Shown piece after piece: positions 34,215 to 47,152 of a DNA stretch of 64,000 nt. A program made the position numbers and the translations under genes. This stretch comes from Diospyros lotus (taxonomy: Eukaryota > Streptophyta > Magnoliopsida > Ericales > Ebenaceae), in assembly GCF_014633365.1 (NCBI RefSeq), contig NC_068338.1:14580616-14644615 (forward strand), read 5' to 3'. Below the pieces are notes generated by a model that did not search any database, was not told where the DNA came from, and saw only the letters and a list, made by a program, of their open reading frames with translations. Each line of letters starts with the position of its first letter. Positions within the stretch are counted from its first letter, which is position 1.

Positions 34215-37200
34215 TGAGATGATCGATTCTATTGGTCATTCTCCTATTACTTGGATATTGGATTCTGGTGCATCATCTCACATATGTGTTTGCATGCAAG
34301 ACCTTTAGACAAGTAGGTCACTTTGAAATCAGGAAGTCATTCTTAGAGTTGGGAATGGAGCATTTATTGATCCATTAGCCATGAGAACTTTTTCTATTAC
34401 TTTGTCTACCAGGGATGTATTAAGACTTAAAGACTATTTATATGTACCAGAATGTTGTTTCCATTCCTAAGCTTGTAGATTAAAACTATAAATTTTCATT
34501 TTCCTATAATATGTGTTATATTCATTTTAGTAATGAATGTGTTGGAATGGGTACATTGGTTAATGGTCTTTATGTCTTGGAAATACATGAGTTTATGAGA
34601 GATGGTAACACATGTATTGCAACCACAAGCAACGGGAAGCGTTCTCACGATACTGGTATGGATCTTAAGCATTTATGGCATCTCAAGCTGGGCCATATTG
34701 GAGAAAGGAGGATTAGTAAGCTGACCAAAAAAGGATTTATCGATCCAATAGGTTCTGAATAGGGGCCGACTTGCAAATCTTGCCTACTTGGAAATGGCTA
34801 GGCAACCTTTTGTTGGATAAAGTGGGAGGGTCAATGATTTGTTAGGTACGGATATGTTTATTTGTTGAAACACAAGCCCGAGACCTTTGAGAAGTTCAAG
34901 GAGTTTAAGGCTAAAGGGGAAAGCCAGACTAAAAAAAGTATTAAAAGACTTTGATCGAATCAGGTGGGGAATACTTAAATACAAAGTTTGGTGAGTACCT
35001 CAGGACTTGTGGTATAGTCTCTTAGTTGACACCTCCTACCACGCCACAGTTACATAGTATTTTTAAGCGTAGGAATCATACCTTGTTGGACATGGTGTGT
35101 TCGATGATCACTTATACTGTTTATTTTTTTATGGGGGTATGTTGTTCAGACTACTATTTATCTCCTGAATAGGGCTCCAAGCAAATCTATTGAGATGATG
35201 CTATATGAGATATGATATGAGAAACCTCCTAGTCTTAAGCATGATAAGGTCTGGGTTGTTCATCTTTTGTCAAAAAGTTGAAAGTAGATAAGTTGGAGGC
35301 CCGCTCTGACAAAGGTAGGTTTGTGGGGTATCCTACAGATTCTATAGGTACCAATTTTATTTTCTGAGTAATCAAAAATTTCTATTTAGAAAAGATGTTA
35401 TATTCTTGGAGAAGGAGTTTCTTCAGGAAGGTGGCGTCAAGAGGAAAGTAGATTTGGAAGAGGAGTCTTTTGAGGCATAAATCGTACCTAGTCAAGAGGA
35501 TGAGCCAGTCGATTCGTCAAATGTCATCCCCGAGGCTCTTTATAGGTCTGGTAGAGTACCTCGCCCTCCAAAATAATATGGATTTAGTATAAAGGTGATG
35601 CAGTATATGTTCCTGTATGTCGTGAGTGATCTAGTGGTTAGTCCTACCACCTATGAGGAGGCAATATGTGATATCAATTCCAAGAAATGATTGGAGGCTA
35701 TACACCCGAAAATAGAATCTATGTATTCCAACCGAGTCTAAACTATGGTGGATCCCCCTAAGAAAATTGTTCCCATAGGTTGTAAGTGGATCCATAAAAG
35801 GAAGATCGATGTTGATGGGAAGGTGCAAACCTTCAAATCGCGACTGGTGGCGAAAAGGTATCGCTAGCACTAAGGCGTGGATTATGAGGATACCTTCTCG
35901 CCAGTTGTTATGCTTAAATCTATCAGGGTGATGCTAGCCTTTGCCATGTATTATGAGATCTAGTAGATGGTTCTTAAGACAGCATTCCTGAATGGTTATC
36001 TTGAGAAAGATATATTCATGGAATAGTAGTAAGGATTCCAGTCAGTTGATCCTAATCAAGTTTGCTAGCTAGTAGGCAGTGCGCTCTTGGAATATCCGTT
36101 TCGATTCTGAAATCAAGGAGTCTGGTTTCATAAAGAATCCAGATGAGCCTTACATATACAAGAAGGTAAGTGAGAGCACGAGAGCCTATCTTATCTTGTA
36201 TGTGGATGGCATTCTCCTCATTGGGAAAGATGTTGGCATGCTAATGTCAACTAAGGTATTGTTGTCTAGCAAATTCTCTATGAAAGATTTGAGAGATGTG
36301 ACCTTCATTTTGGGAATCTAGGCCTATAGAGAAAGAGCGAGGAGATGGATAGGTCTCTCCCAAATCCTATACATAGATAAGATGCTAAAAAAGTTTAGCA
36401 TGGAGAACTCTAAGAAAGAGTTGATACCAGTTTGGCATGGAGTTCCACTCTCTAAAAGAATGTCTCCACAAACTCTAAAAGAAAGGCAGTGCATGGAGAA
36501 AGTCCCTTATGCTTTGGCGGTGGGGAGCCTCATGTACATTATGCTATGTACGAGGCTTGATATGGTCTACGTGGTGAGCGTCACCAGCAGATATCAATCA
36601 AGCCCATGTGATGATCACTAGGTGGTCGTGAAACATATAATGAAGTACCTGCAAAGGACTAGGGATATGGTTCTGGCCTATGGAGGAGTTGATCTTCATG
36701 TAGACGGGTTTACAGATTCAGACTTTCAGTCTAACGTGGATGATAGGAAATCCATATCTGGATTTATTTTTGTCTTGAATGGTGAAGCAATTAGCTAGAA
36801 ATGTTCCAAGTAGGATGTAACTATAAATTCCACCATGGAGACGGAGTATGTGGCAGTATGTGATGTAGCCAAGAAGCCTGTTTGGATAAAAAAGTTTATT
36901 TCTGAACTGGGTGTGGTTCCAGCCGTTGAGTTGCCTATACCTTTGTATTACGATAACAAGTGGGTCATTGCACAGGCTAAAGAACCAAAGTCTCACCAGA
37001 AATCCAAACACATTGAGCATCGTTTCCACTTGATCTAAGAGATTGTAGCACATGGTGATGCAACTGTAGATGGTGGCATCATTAGATAATGTTGTCGACC
37101 CAATGACTAAGGCTTTGACATAGGCTCAACTGGATTGCCATATTCAGAAGATGAGTATTGGATACCATGCAACGATTCGATAGTTGTACCTTGTAAATTA
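34215..37200 (+). pseudogene. Ty1/Copia polyprotein remnant (protease, integrase, RT, RNase H)
   Basis: Order of domains is typical Copia. Protease ITWILDSGASSHIC is near 34240. The pre-integrase zinc region (LWHLKLGHIGERRISKL) is at 34511-34762. Degenerate integrase covers 34780-35500. Reverse transcriptase starts near 35640 (CKWIHKRKIDVDGKVQTFKSRLVAKRY, YVDGILLIGKD). RNase H at 36680-37038 has DSDFQSNVDDRKSISGF, METEYVAVCDVAKKPVWIKKF and YYDNKWVIAQAKEPKSHQKSKHIEHRF. There are many stops and frameshifts, and the catalytic YVDD motif reads YVDG. No 5' LTR or gag was seen. Confidence 0.85.
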
Positions 37201-37221
37201 ACATCGGTGCAAGTGAGAATT

Positions 37222-40200
37222 TGTTAGTGATAATGACTTAAATGCTAGGTTTACCGTACATTGGATTTATGTGTGTGGCGTTGTTGATTAGTCTTAATAT
37301 TAATATAAGGTCATATTTTCATTCATATCTCTCTCTCTCTCATCGTATGAATAAGTCCCTAGACTTCCTGATAAACTTCATACTCTCAAGTTGTTGAGCT
37401 GTGTGATTTGGATTTCTAGTCCAAGATTTCTTAAAGGTATTCCTAATCTTTAGACTTATCAGAAGGGGACTATGATATGTCGATTAGTGGATTGGCACAT
37501 GGGTTATGATAGGGTTTAATTGTATGCATATTTTTATCTTAATCTTGTGTTATTTTTCTTACAAAAAATATGTGTTTATATAGATTTTATTTTAGTTTAA
37601 TCTTTTTGTAGGAATCTAGCAAATGAAATAAATTCGAAGATTTAGGCATAAAATAAAAAAATATTATAAATAATTAATATTATAATATGATTAAAGTTAA
37701 TATCATTAATAGTATATTAAATATTATATATTATATTATGTATATATGTATTATATATTATGTTATTAAATGGGATGGCTTTGTGTGTATTAGGGTTGTG
37801 CATGGAGTCCATGGGTATATAATAATAATATAAGGAGATTGAAGGCAGTAAGAGGAGAAGGCAATTGGAGATTGGGGTGGCGCAAGGAATTAATAAGAGA
37901 AAAAGACAGCGACAGAGTAAGGAGGAACGAAGGAGATTAAAGTGGATGCCGCACAGCAATCAACCACAGCAGCCCCTCGTGCACACATAAACAAGTCACA
38001 AAGCTTGGCCAATAGAAGCAGCAACAAGACAAGGACGCAAGAGGCAGATCTATTGGATCCACTTCGAACTAGATCTGGTTTCAGATCTAGGTAGGGGGCC
38101 TCTTTCCTTCCTTCTTTTGAGTTTCTATTTTCTATTTTCCTTTAATTGTTTAGGATTCCAATTATGTAGCAACTCTTAATTGATTTTGAGAATATTTTAT
38201 TTATTATGAGTGGCTAAATAATTGTCTAGGGTTTTTAAAGGATCCTATGCATTGAAACTTTATTAGTTTACTCGATTTTTTATTGTGATTGTTACATCAA
38301 TTATGTTTATTTTGTTCTAAACTTAATGTTTATAATTGTTTGATCACCAATTACATAATTTGAGATTTCTTATGATGCTAGACATAGATAAATAAGGAAT
38401 AGACTTTAGACAAAATAACATGTGTTAATTGGGGAAGATATTCACTTTATTACATGTGCAATTTTTTTATTATATTTGTAATGAATATTTTCATATAATG
38501 AGTATCTATTTTTAATGTGTTATCTAATTCTAATTCACATAGACATATAATGAGTTAGGTAAGTTAAATAAACTTGTTAGATCTAGACATAGGCTAACAA
38601 ATAAATTAGAGTGCTCCATTGACATAGTTTTTAATCTAATCAACCAAAAATTGAGTTAATTTGATAAAATGGATTTGTTAGGTGAATTTAGAAAACCCTA
38701 GGTCTTAACCAATTGATTTTTAATTCTTAGGTAATTGTTAGTTATATATTAATTAATTTTCTCAATTAATCAATTGTCTAAATATAGTTAATTGTGAATA
38801 ATTTTAGTATTTAAAAAGTTTGTAACTAATCTCCATAGGAACGATATCTTACTCATCACTTTACTTGTCTTAATCGCGTATACTTGCGTATTATTCGTGG
38901 ATTATATAAAATCATGAACATGTTACTACCATTGTTAACATGGGATGCTAATAGGAATGGGGTGATGAGTCATACGTCATATTACATGGGATCCATATAG
39001 TAGACATGTGGGTGGGTGTTAGAGAACATCCATTGAATATGACACCTGTGACACATCACATGGCTTGAGGATTAATGATCTGTCGCTAATTCTCGATTTT
39101 GTATCTAGTCCTTTAACTAGAGGTGATATGGTGTCTTATGCACTTGTGTTAGTGATTCGTCGTTGAGCAAAACCATCGATGTAAGAGGTGAGAATACTCT
39201 CTATGTGGTCTCTATATAGTGGTGTATGGAGACATATGTTCGCTAATAGGATCCATTGACCTCCATTGGATTGGGGTGAACATCCTTTGTAATCCATGTA
39301 AGTGATTATAATTGGAAATCCCCTAGCTAGGGTGAGCATGAAATTGGAAAGAGTTACAATGTCAAATTGGATCTAACATGCTACCTATATCACACACCAT
39401 ATTGGATTTGTCATAGGTATCGAGTCCTGTGAGTTTAATCAGTCCATGACTCTCACTCAGTCTGGATGTGAGTTAATAGAAGGATTATAATGCATGGTAA
39501 TTGAGGAGCCTTAATAGGTTCATACAAAGTTGGGCTTCGCTGCCATTAGGATCATTTTGAGTACTGGCTAGAGGATACTCAGGATCTTTCAAAGTGCTTT
39601 GGGGATTTAGGGAGATCTCTTAGTAGACAGGTAGGATCGATCAACATCAAGGAGTTGACGTGTTCTGATTGCTACATGGTTGTGAATCTAGAAAGTCACA
39701 CGCATACCAAGTAATGTAGCGAATTAATGATTCATTACTATTAGTGTGTTCTTCGTCACTGTTGGACAGTGATGTTGGTTGCCATATTTTATGTATGGGA
39801 GATTGCTATTAGATAGTAGGGCCTAAGAGGCAATTGGATGAAACTGATGCTGGAAAACGAAATCGATCGGCAAGTCCCTGGAATGGTCGATCATTTGGGA
39901 ACTATCAACCAATGCTCCCATGGTTGTCAACCATTCGTGCTCTATCGACTGGTGCTTGGGGAAGTGTCGACTATTTTCCTCAAGCTATCTACCATTTTGC
40001 TATTTAATGTGATGCAACTTTGTCGCATCAGAGCATTTAATACTCTGATGTAAATTATGAGAATGGGTATGGACATAGGAGAGGCGTGGACGGCTAGGGT
40101 TGTAGAAGGAATGGGATTTGAAAGGGTTTAGTGGATTGGAGAAGTAAGCCCGATTGTGTGAGCTACTCTCCACATTTCTCTCTTCTTCTTCCTTGTTCTC

Positions 40201-40700
40201 TTCTTGCTCCAACAGGTTGTCCACTTGTTCTTCTTCCTCCTAGATCTGCTGTTTTTTTTTGTTATTGCTCCAAGATAAGTAAGAGAAGCTCCCATCTTTT
40301 TATTCTCCCATATCAGTGCTTGTTGGATAGCTAAGAGGTAACCAAGAAAGGACTGTGCATAGATTCGGATCACGTCCATCTAGAAGGTCCTAGTATGGCT
40401 TCATTTGAGGGTTTTATGGCAGCTTGAGCGTGCACTGACTAGGTATTCTAACCTTGTGGAGGAGGGCTGGTCACCTAGGAGCTTACAAAATCAAGGAGGT
40501 TGTTGGACAGAAAAGAAGATGAGTAACACGTATCCAACCAACATCGAACGTCACCAAAAAGGTATACCAAAAAACTCCTATGGCATGGGCTTTTTCTGTT
40601 TTGCATGTGGTTGATAGAAACCGAGTCTTGCAAGGTTAATTTTGGTTTCCGTTGTATATGTTTTATGCTTTCGCTGTGTTATTTTTTTTTTATGAAAATG
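37222..40700 (+). mobile_element. 3' LTR of the Copia remnant (right edge approximate)
   Basis: The sequence TGTTAGTGATAATGACTT begins directly after a purine-rich AAGTGAGAATT. Sequence characteristic of a long LTR then follows (ATTAGTGGATTGGCACATGG ... GATGAGTCATACGTCATATT). 39860-39990 holds a TCGACTATTTT-type repeat array. The 3' end lies somewhere near 40650-40750 and could not be fixed. A 1.4-kb insertion splits it at 37504. Confidence 0.6.
37504..38937. mobile_element. 1434-bp insertion in the Copia LTR, family unresolved
   Basis: Flanked by direct copies of ACATGGG (37497-37503 and 38938-38944). Removing it gives an uninterrupted LTR reading. The inside is AT-rich with no ORF; a GCGTATACTTGCGTATT stretch lies near the right end (38876-38892). 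Ends show only weak inverted similarity. It could be a hAT-like element or a decayed solo LTR. Confidence 0.5.
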
Positions 40701-43700
40701 TCTTTAAAATAAAACCCTATTGTTTTATACACACCTGGTTAGTGTTTTTGGCGCACCTTTGGCTACTACCTTTCATCACCTTGGTTAATTCAAAGTCCAA
40801 GTTGAAATTCACATTGTTAATGGATTAGGGTTTCCAACCATCCCTCTACTAGCCCACAGACCCACCTCTTATGCTAAGTTTTTCTCTAGATGCCAGTCGA
40901 ATTAGTTTAGGACATGAATATATGAATTATAGCCCTATCTGTTAACTTTAATTTGCTGCAAGAATCAAGTTATTTTGATACCGAAACAAAATGTTAAGCT
41001 CAAAATATTGAAGCCTACCTAATTAGCGATTTCTTACACAATCTGAGTTTTGTGATACCTTATCTCCAAATACACAAATCTTCTCCCATTTACCCCTACA
41101 ACATCAATTTAATACTTTAAGTGCAATATCAAGCAAAATGTATAAAAAGATGCATAGAAATTAGGACTTTAAGTGTACAAAAGTATGTGTAAATATAAGC
41201 TTATGTATAAATACGAGCTTATCAAAATCTTTTAACAAATTGATGCTCTAACTAAGAAAATACCTCAATCCTCCTTTCGGCGAGGGTATCATACCAGTCT
41301 CGTGCACTTTTATGTAAAGCTAGGCAAAACCTTGGTAGAGCATTGCATTTTAAGCTCATTTCCCTTCCATGTCACCTTATAAAGATGCATGTCTTTGGCA
41401 AAGCCCTCCATTCTTCCAAACTCATTAATACGAGGAGATTGAAAATAATTAGACACAAGTTGACTAAGTACTTGGTGAGACAAAAGGATCATGGCTAACC
41501 AAACAATTCAGCCTCTTCGCATTCCTTGTAGACTTTGTTCAACGTTGCAAATAACATTGGGAACTTCCTAAACCAAGCTTTGACTTCCAAATTACCTCTA
41601 GATGAGCTTTGTGAAGATTATCTCTATCCCAACTTAAAAGATACTTTGGTGCATATCTTATACTTGGACTAGGTTCTTTCGGGTTGCTCGTTTAAGGGCA
41701 ATTTGAGAATATACCCAGAATCCAGATTGCTTGTTGTAATTGGACACTCAAGATCAACTCGTGTGTTGATTTGGTGCTTTAACATCCAATGTGGCTTTGG
41801 TGACATGACACTTTGTCTCACCTGGATTTTTTTATTTTCTTAGACATCATCATTTACCTTATAAGCTATACAATAGCAATTTAAAATTAGTTATGCTTTT
41901 GGCTATTTTTTAAAGAGCTTAAGGATGTATAGCTTAAACGCTATTGCATTAGCATTTTTAAAAAGCTCTACTTGGGACTAATTTTTTTATTTCCAACATT
42001 TAAGATAATTTACAAAAGCTAGATATGGCCTAAAAAACCAATTCACCCTAAACAAAATCCAAAAATTACATCCAAACTCCTTAACCCCTTCTTGCCAGTT
42101 TTGCCATCGGCCATCTAAGAGGATCTTTGTCGCCAACATTTGCATCCACTACCTTCCACTAGTGCCTACCGAGTTCTTCACCTTTCTCGTTCTCCAATAG
42201 ACATCACCATTATGCCAAAACAACATTACCACCGCCACCATCTACACAAAACTAATAGTCATTTTAGAATTTCTCATTGCTTATAAATTTTTATTTTATC
42301 AAATACATAATTAAATAGCTAATAGTTTTAAGAATATTTTATCCTAACACTTTATCATCTTAAAAGCATAATAACTTAAAAGCCTTTAAGCAAGAAAGTT
42401 TAAATAATCTCTTAAAAAATGTAAGCCAAGCCATCTAAACAGGTTGGTTTTGTGGTAAAGGACTAAAATAATCTCTTTTATACTCCATGTTCAAACATTT
42501 TTATATGTTAGTCCAAACATAAATTTATTTATATACACTTCAGTAACATTTGTTAAAATAAGTAAGATAAGATTGCATCAAAATAAAGTTGAAATATTTT
42601 CTGAAGCAAGATATATAATGGTCAAAATAAGTCTGATAAGCATTTTAAAATTTTTATTACTGTTTGTTAAATTTTTTGAAATGCATTAGAGGACACATGC
42701 GTCATTTTCTTCTTATCTATAAGGATTAAGATAAATTATCTAAAAGGACAAAAGATAAATTTATCTAGAAAAATTCAAATAAGAAGTCGCGTGATTTCTT
42801 TTTCAATGGTCGCCAGATAAATTTAACAAATACAATAAAAAATACTTTTGTTTGAAATACTTTTTATATTTCATTTTTTCTGATTGTGAATTGTTTAAAA
42901 TTTACAAGTTGTAATTGTGAATTGTTTACCAAAAAACAACAATATCTATGAATTAATGTTTTAAATTATAAAAATTAATATTTCTCCTTATATGTTTTAT
43001 ACTATTAAAACAAATTTCATCTATGGATTTACATGTGAGCTTCCCTCGGCTTCAACCCAAGGCATCCCACAATTAAAATTAATTTTTTAATATAAAAAAT
43101 TAAATTTTAATATAAAAAATAATTTTTAATAATAAATTAGTCTAAAAAAATTTCAACTCACCCCAAAATCTATGATGTACAATTTTACATCTAAAAAAAA
43201 AAATTCAGCCTCCCTCTACATAAATTTCTAGATCCTAATTTCATCACTTTCTTTTTTTTTTTTTTTTTTCTTCCTTGAGTTTGTTATGATAATAAGTTTT
43301 TTGTTTGGCATATTTGATAGGAAAAAAGTTTGAGGAACTTCAATTTGTAAATTTTAGCATTTAATAGGCCTCCAAACCCGGTAAGGGTTTAAGTAAATTT
43401 TAGCATTTAATAGTTAACTTTTAACATTTGACATTTAATATTTATTAGACCAATCAAACAGACAGTGACACATCCATGAGTTCTCCAAACCCAGAACGTC
43501 ACTGTAAGAGGGATACACAATCTTTTATTTATTTATTTATTTTGTCCCTGTGATTCAAGGCTAGTATTGTAAAATATCTTCCTATATAAATATACACACA
43601 TATATATATATAGAATCCTATAATCTAAATCATAGTTAATTGACAATATCATAGATTCAAATGTCACATTCAAGGAAGACTTGTAAGTGATAATCTATGA

Positions 43701-44973
43701 TATTAGAAGTGACATCAAATCTAAGTAAAAGAGAAATATTAAATTCAACCTAAAACTTTTAGGTAAGTAATTGATAGTGAATTAAAGATGGTTAACATCT
43801 AAAACGTTTGGTATGATTAATATATCAAAAATTAAAAAAATAAAATTCATGTTCGTTAAGGTCATTCCAGCGGTCAGTAAGGAGAGTCGTCTGAGTTTTT
43901 AAATTCGAAAAGTTATTGTAAATTAAATTTAAATTTATTTTTTTATTAAAAATAATAAAATTCAATTGTCAGAGCTCAACAAGAAAAGGACATCCCAACA
44001 AATACAAAATTCATTACAATCCAATTCCACGTCAACCATAGTTACAATAGACTTGTTATGTGGGTGACCACTTTTGAAGTTTACGTGACTGTGACATAAA
44101 ATCCCACATTTAATGTGATGTTTTCCGCTTCCTTTAACCACATATATATATATATATATATATATCTATATTGCCTGAACTGGCACGTTTATTTAGATGG
44201 TATGGGCTGTCACTACAATCTGTACGCTGAATTGAATTTGCTTAGCCGGGCCCACCCATCTTGACATTTTCACGCCTGAATTATTGTGGTACAAATCTGG
44301 CTGGATGTATCTTCTACTGATCAGGTCGCGCACGCGTGTCGCCATGTCACTGGCCAGACCGATTCCATGCTGCCCCGCTTACTTATCCTCTCCGCATTGG
44401 GTAACAGTAACACCAACGAATTTCACAAAATAGTAATGGCAAACGCGGTTATTGTCCTACCTAACCTAACCTAACCGATGCATTTAACGTAATTGTCACT
44501 AATATTGGAAATTTAGTGATAATAATTGGGTCGCTTTTCAAATGAAGGCCTGTGAAAGTACCTAGTAGGTTCGTACCCTTAGCCACTGGACCATTTCACA
44601 TGTTGCACCTTTGCTTTTGGTTGCTGTTGGTGCCTGAATTTCGTCCTTGATACAATAAAATATAATAACTTTTATTGGGAGGCAAAAATAATTAAATGAT
44701 TATTATGTTTATCACGAGGACAAATAATACTCTTCCATGATAGCAGGGCTTAATTGTTTTTTTTTTTTTTTCATTAAGTTTGTATAATTTTTGTGATAAC
44801 ATATCTTCCGCGAGATTTCCTTTAGACAGCCTTGAGGGATTCTATCAGAGAGTGTCTCGTCTCTTTTCAGCACTTCCTTAACTTTCTCTCTCTCTCTCTG
44901 GCTACGTCACCTCAGATCCAATGATGTCTCTAGGCTTCCTCTCTCTATTCAAATGCATCTCCTTAGCTTTTTT
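40701..44973. other. Gene-poor AT-rich spacer
   Basis: No coding region recognised on either strand. Contains the second MITE-like repeat (42541-42722), T-rich runs (43251-43270), a TA run (44142-44164) and a less AT-rich stretch at 44200-44480 ending in ACCTAACCTAACCTAACC (near 44459-44476). A short hydrophobic reading frame (MMSLGFLSLFKCISLAFF) starts near 44921 after a CT-rich stretch and is cut by the LTR at 44974. Confidence 0.5.
42541..42722 (+). repeat. MITE-like dispersed repeat, copy 2
   Basis: Inverted match to 5530-5708 over its length with many point changes. No coding capacity. Confidence 0.6.
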
Positions 44974-47151
44974 TGTCACGGCCTGTCTCCCGGAGTCTCT
45001 ACTGTGGATAGAGGATCCGTGAGATGATCATTATTTGAGTGATACCGAATAATAACACAAACTAAAAACTCACATCCAACATTTTTAGAAACCATAACTC
45101 CTTATCACGAGGCATTTAATAGTCATTTTTACAAAATCATTCACAACATGAGCTCACCTGGCTTACATAACATTTATCTAATTCAAAATTATAAAACATT
45201 ACACAATGACACCCAGGACCTAAGTTCAAGAGGGCTCTGCACTTGTTATCATGACTCAACGATCTGAACCCAACTCTGCGTGTACACATCTGTGATTTCA
45301 GGATACTCTTACCTGGAATGATGTAAAGCAAACGTGAGTCACGAGACTTAGCAAGCTCTAGAAAGAAAGGCTGTGGGGTACAGACAAAACTCTTTCCATA
45401 ACACCCCATACAATTCATGCCAATGCAACGTCATGTCATGACATGCCCAATACTTGCCTTATTTCTAAATACATAAACATATAATGAACTTCACATAAAC
45501 GGTCATTGGGGTCCACATAAAACATATGCTGGCGCCCAAGTCCAACATACAAACCTGTTGCAGCCTAACATAAGCTACCACTTCATCATTAAATGGGACT
45601 CGTCTTTTCCTGACCATAGTCGACTTTTCCTAACAACCAACGTTTGGCTTTTCTTGTCTTCCATCGGGCTTCCCCCGAGCTAATTTCTGAAGTCTTACCA
45701 TGGGCCAAGCCGCCGTGGGTCTAACTCCCAAGGTCTTACCGTGGACCACGCCGCCACCCATACTCATCACTTAAAATTGCACATTCTCACCATGCAGTGC
45801 AACAAATAGGAAATGCAACGGTTTTTGTAGCATAAACGTGATGACAAGGCCCCCCCATAAACCAAGCATCAGGCCATGCTACGCCCACATAAGAATTCAC
45901 ACATGCGAAATGCCTCTAAATGTACCAGCTCGCCTAAAGAACCCAGGTTAGCTCTTAGACCAACCAGGTCTGCAGATGCTCACACTTCCCATCACACACA
46001 AAACATGTCCCCAAGTGAATGCAACTCAGTCCCTATACAGTACACACATCATGATATGCACAAGTCAATGCAGGAATCTGGCAGTATCAACTCTTCTGAC
46101 CCATCTAGCGCTTATCGTAACAGCCAATGACTGGCACCCATACATCCAGCCATCAACTGCCACGACCTACGGTCGATAGTCAATGACTTCGCACCCCATA
46201 CACTTAGACACACTTACAGATAACATTGAACTTAGCCACTTTAAGCTTATCATTTCATAAACTACAAACTTTCTCCATGAAAACATAAACTCCACTATGT
46301 CATTCTTATGCTCATCTCTTCTCATACATAGGAAACCATCTCCACATTCATAATAAATTATAAATATAACCCCATTAAACCATAATCAACTCCTCTAAGA
46401 ACCTAGCCCACCAGGTACGGCATCATTCCCAAGGGAAGCGGAGCAATACGAAGCTTCGTAACGATCGAAATGAAAGACACCAGGACATCATTGCTTAGCT
46501 CATTCCATTAACAATAGACCTATTAATAAAATAAAAGTTATAAAGTGGTTACCGCGCGGATTATTATTATTAGTACGTGGAACCGAGTCACGATAAAGAA
46601 GGGTTTAAAATATCAAAAATAACGAAGACTCTCGCAAGAAATGAAGAACATGAGGAAAGGGTTAGGAACTTGCCTTTATTTGGTTGATTGTTGCCCTTTT
46701 TGCGCTCCCGATGCAAAGTAAAACGTTTTGCTACGATTAATAGAGTTATTACTTAAATTAATTAAATCTAACTACGTAATCCACATAATTTAGTCGTGAA
46801 AAATCTGTAATTTAAATATATAACACCTTTAGTAATTTAACCCACACCGAATAACTCCAAATTCTCTAATTTTTCTTCCAATTTCTTCTAGTTTTTTCTT
46901 CTTTCCTGCTGCTGGCCATCTCTTCTTCTTCCCTCCGATCTCTCCCACTTTCAGCCCTTGAAATGGCCGAAATCTGGGCAAAAAATGGCCTTAAATATAA
47001 CAAAACAAAGCTGCTTGTGGTGCAAGGTGGAATGGGCGGCTCAGAAGCCACCACGTGGCGTTATCAATGGTTGTCGCGCAGCCACCCTTTCTCCCCCGAA
47101 ACGACGTCGTTTCGGGGGTCTCTTGTGCTAAAAAATTCAACTGCGCGCACA
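44974..47151 (-). mobile_element. LTR, probably Gypsy type
   Basis: Read on the minus strand it starts TGTGCGCGCAGTTGAATT and ends CAGGCCGTGACA. Near its 5' side it carries a 26-base perfect palindrome (47093-47118) of a kind common in plant LTR U3 regions. No coding region. The flanks (TTTTT left, CTCAA right) do not match, so one side may be truncated or rearranged; right of it a LINE fragment begins at once. Confidence 0.55.
47093..47118. repeat. 26-base perfect palindrome
   Basis: Left arm CCCCCGAAACGAC and its exact reverse complement meet at a central GACGTC. It sits in the U3 side of the LTR. GACGTC is a bZIP-type core. Confidence 0.9.
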
Positions 47152-47152
47152 C

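Noticed and set aside
44459..44476. CCTAA repeats as an interstitial telomere
   Set aside because: Plant telomere repeat is CCCTAAA; here the unit is CCTAA and only about three copies exist.
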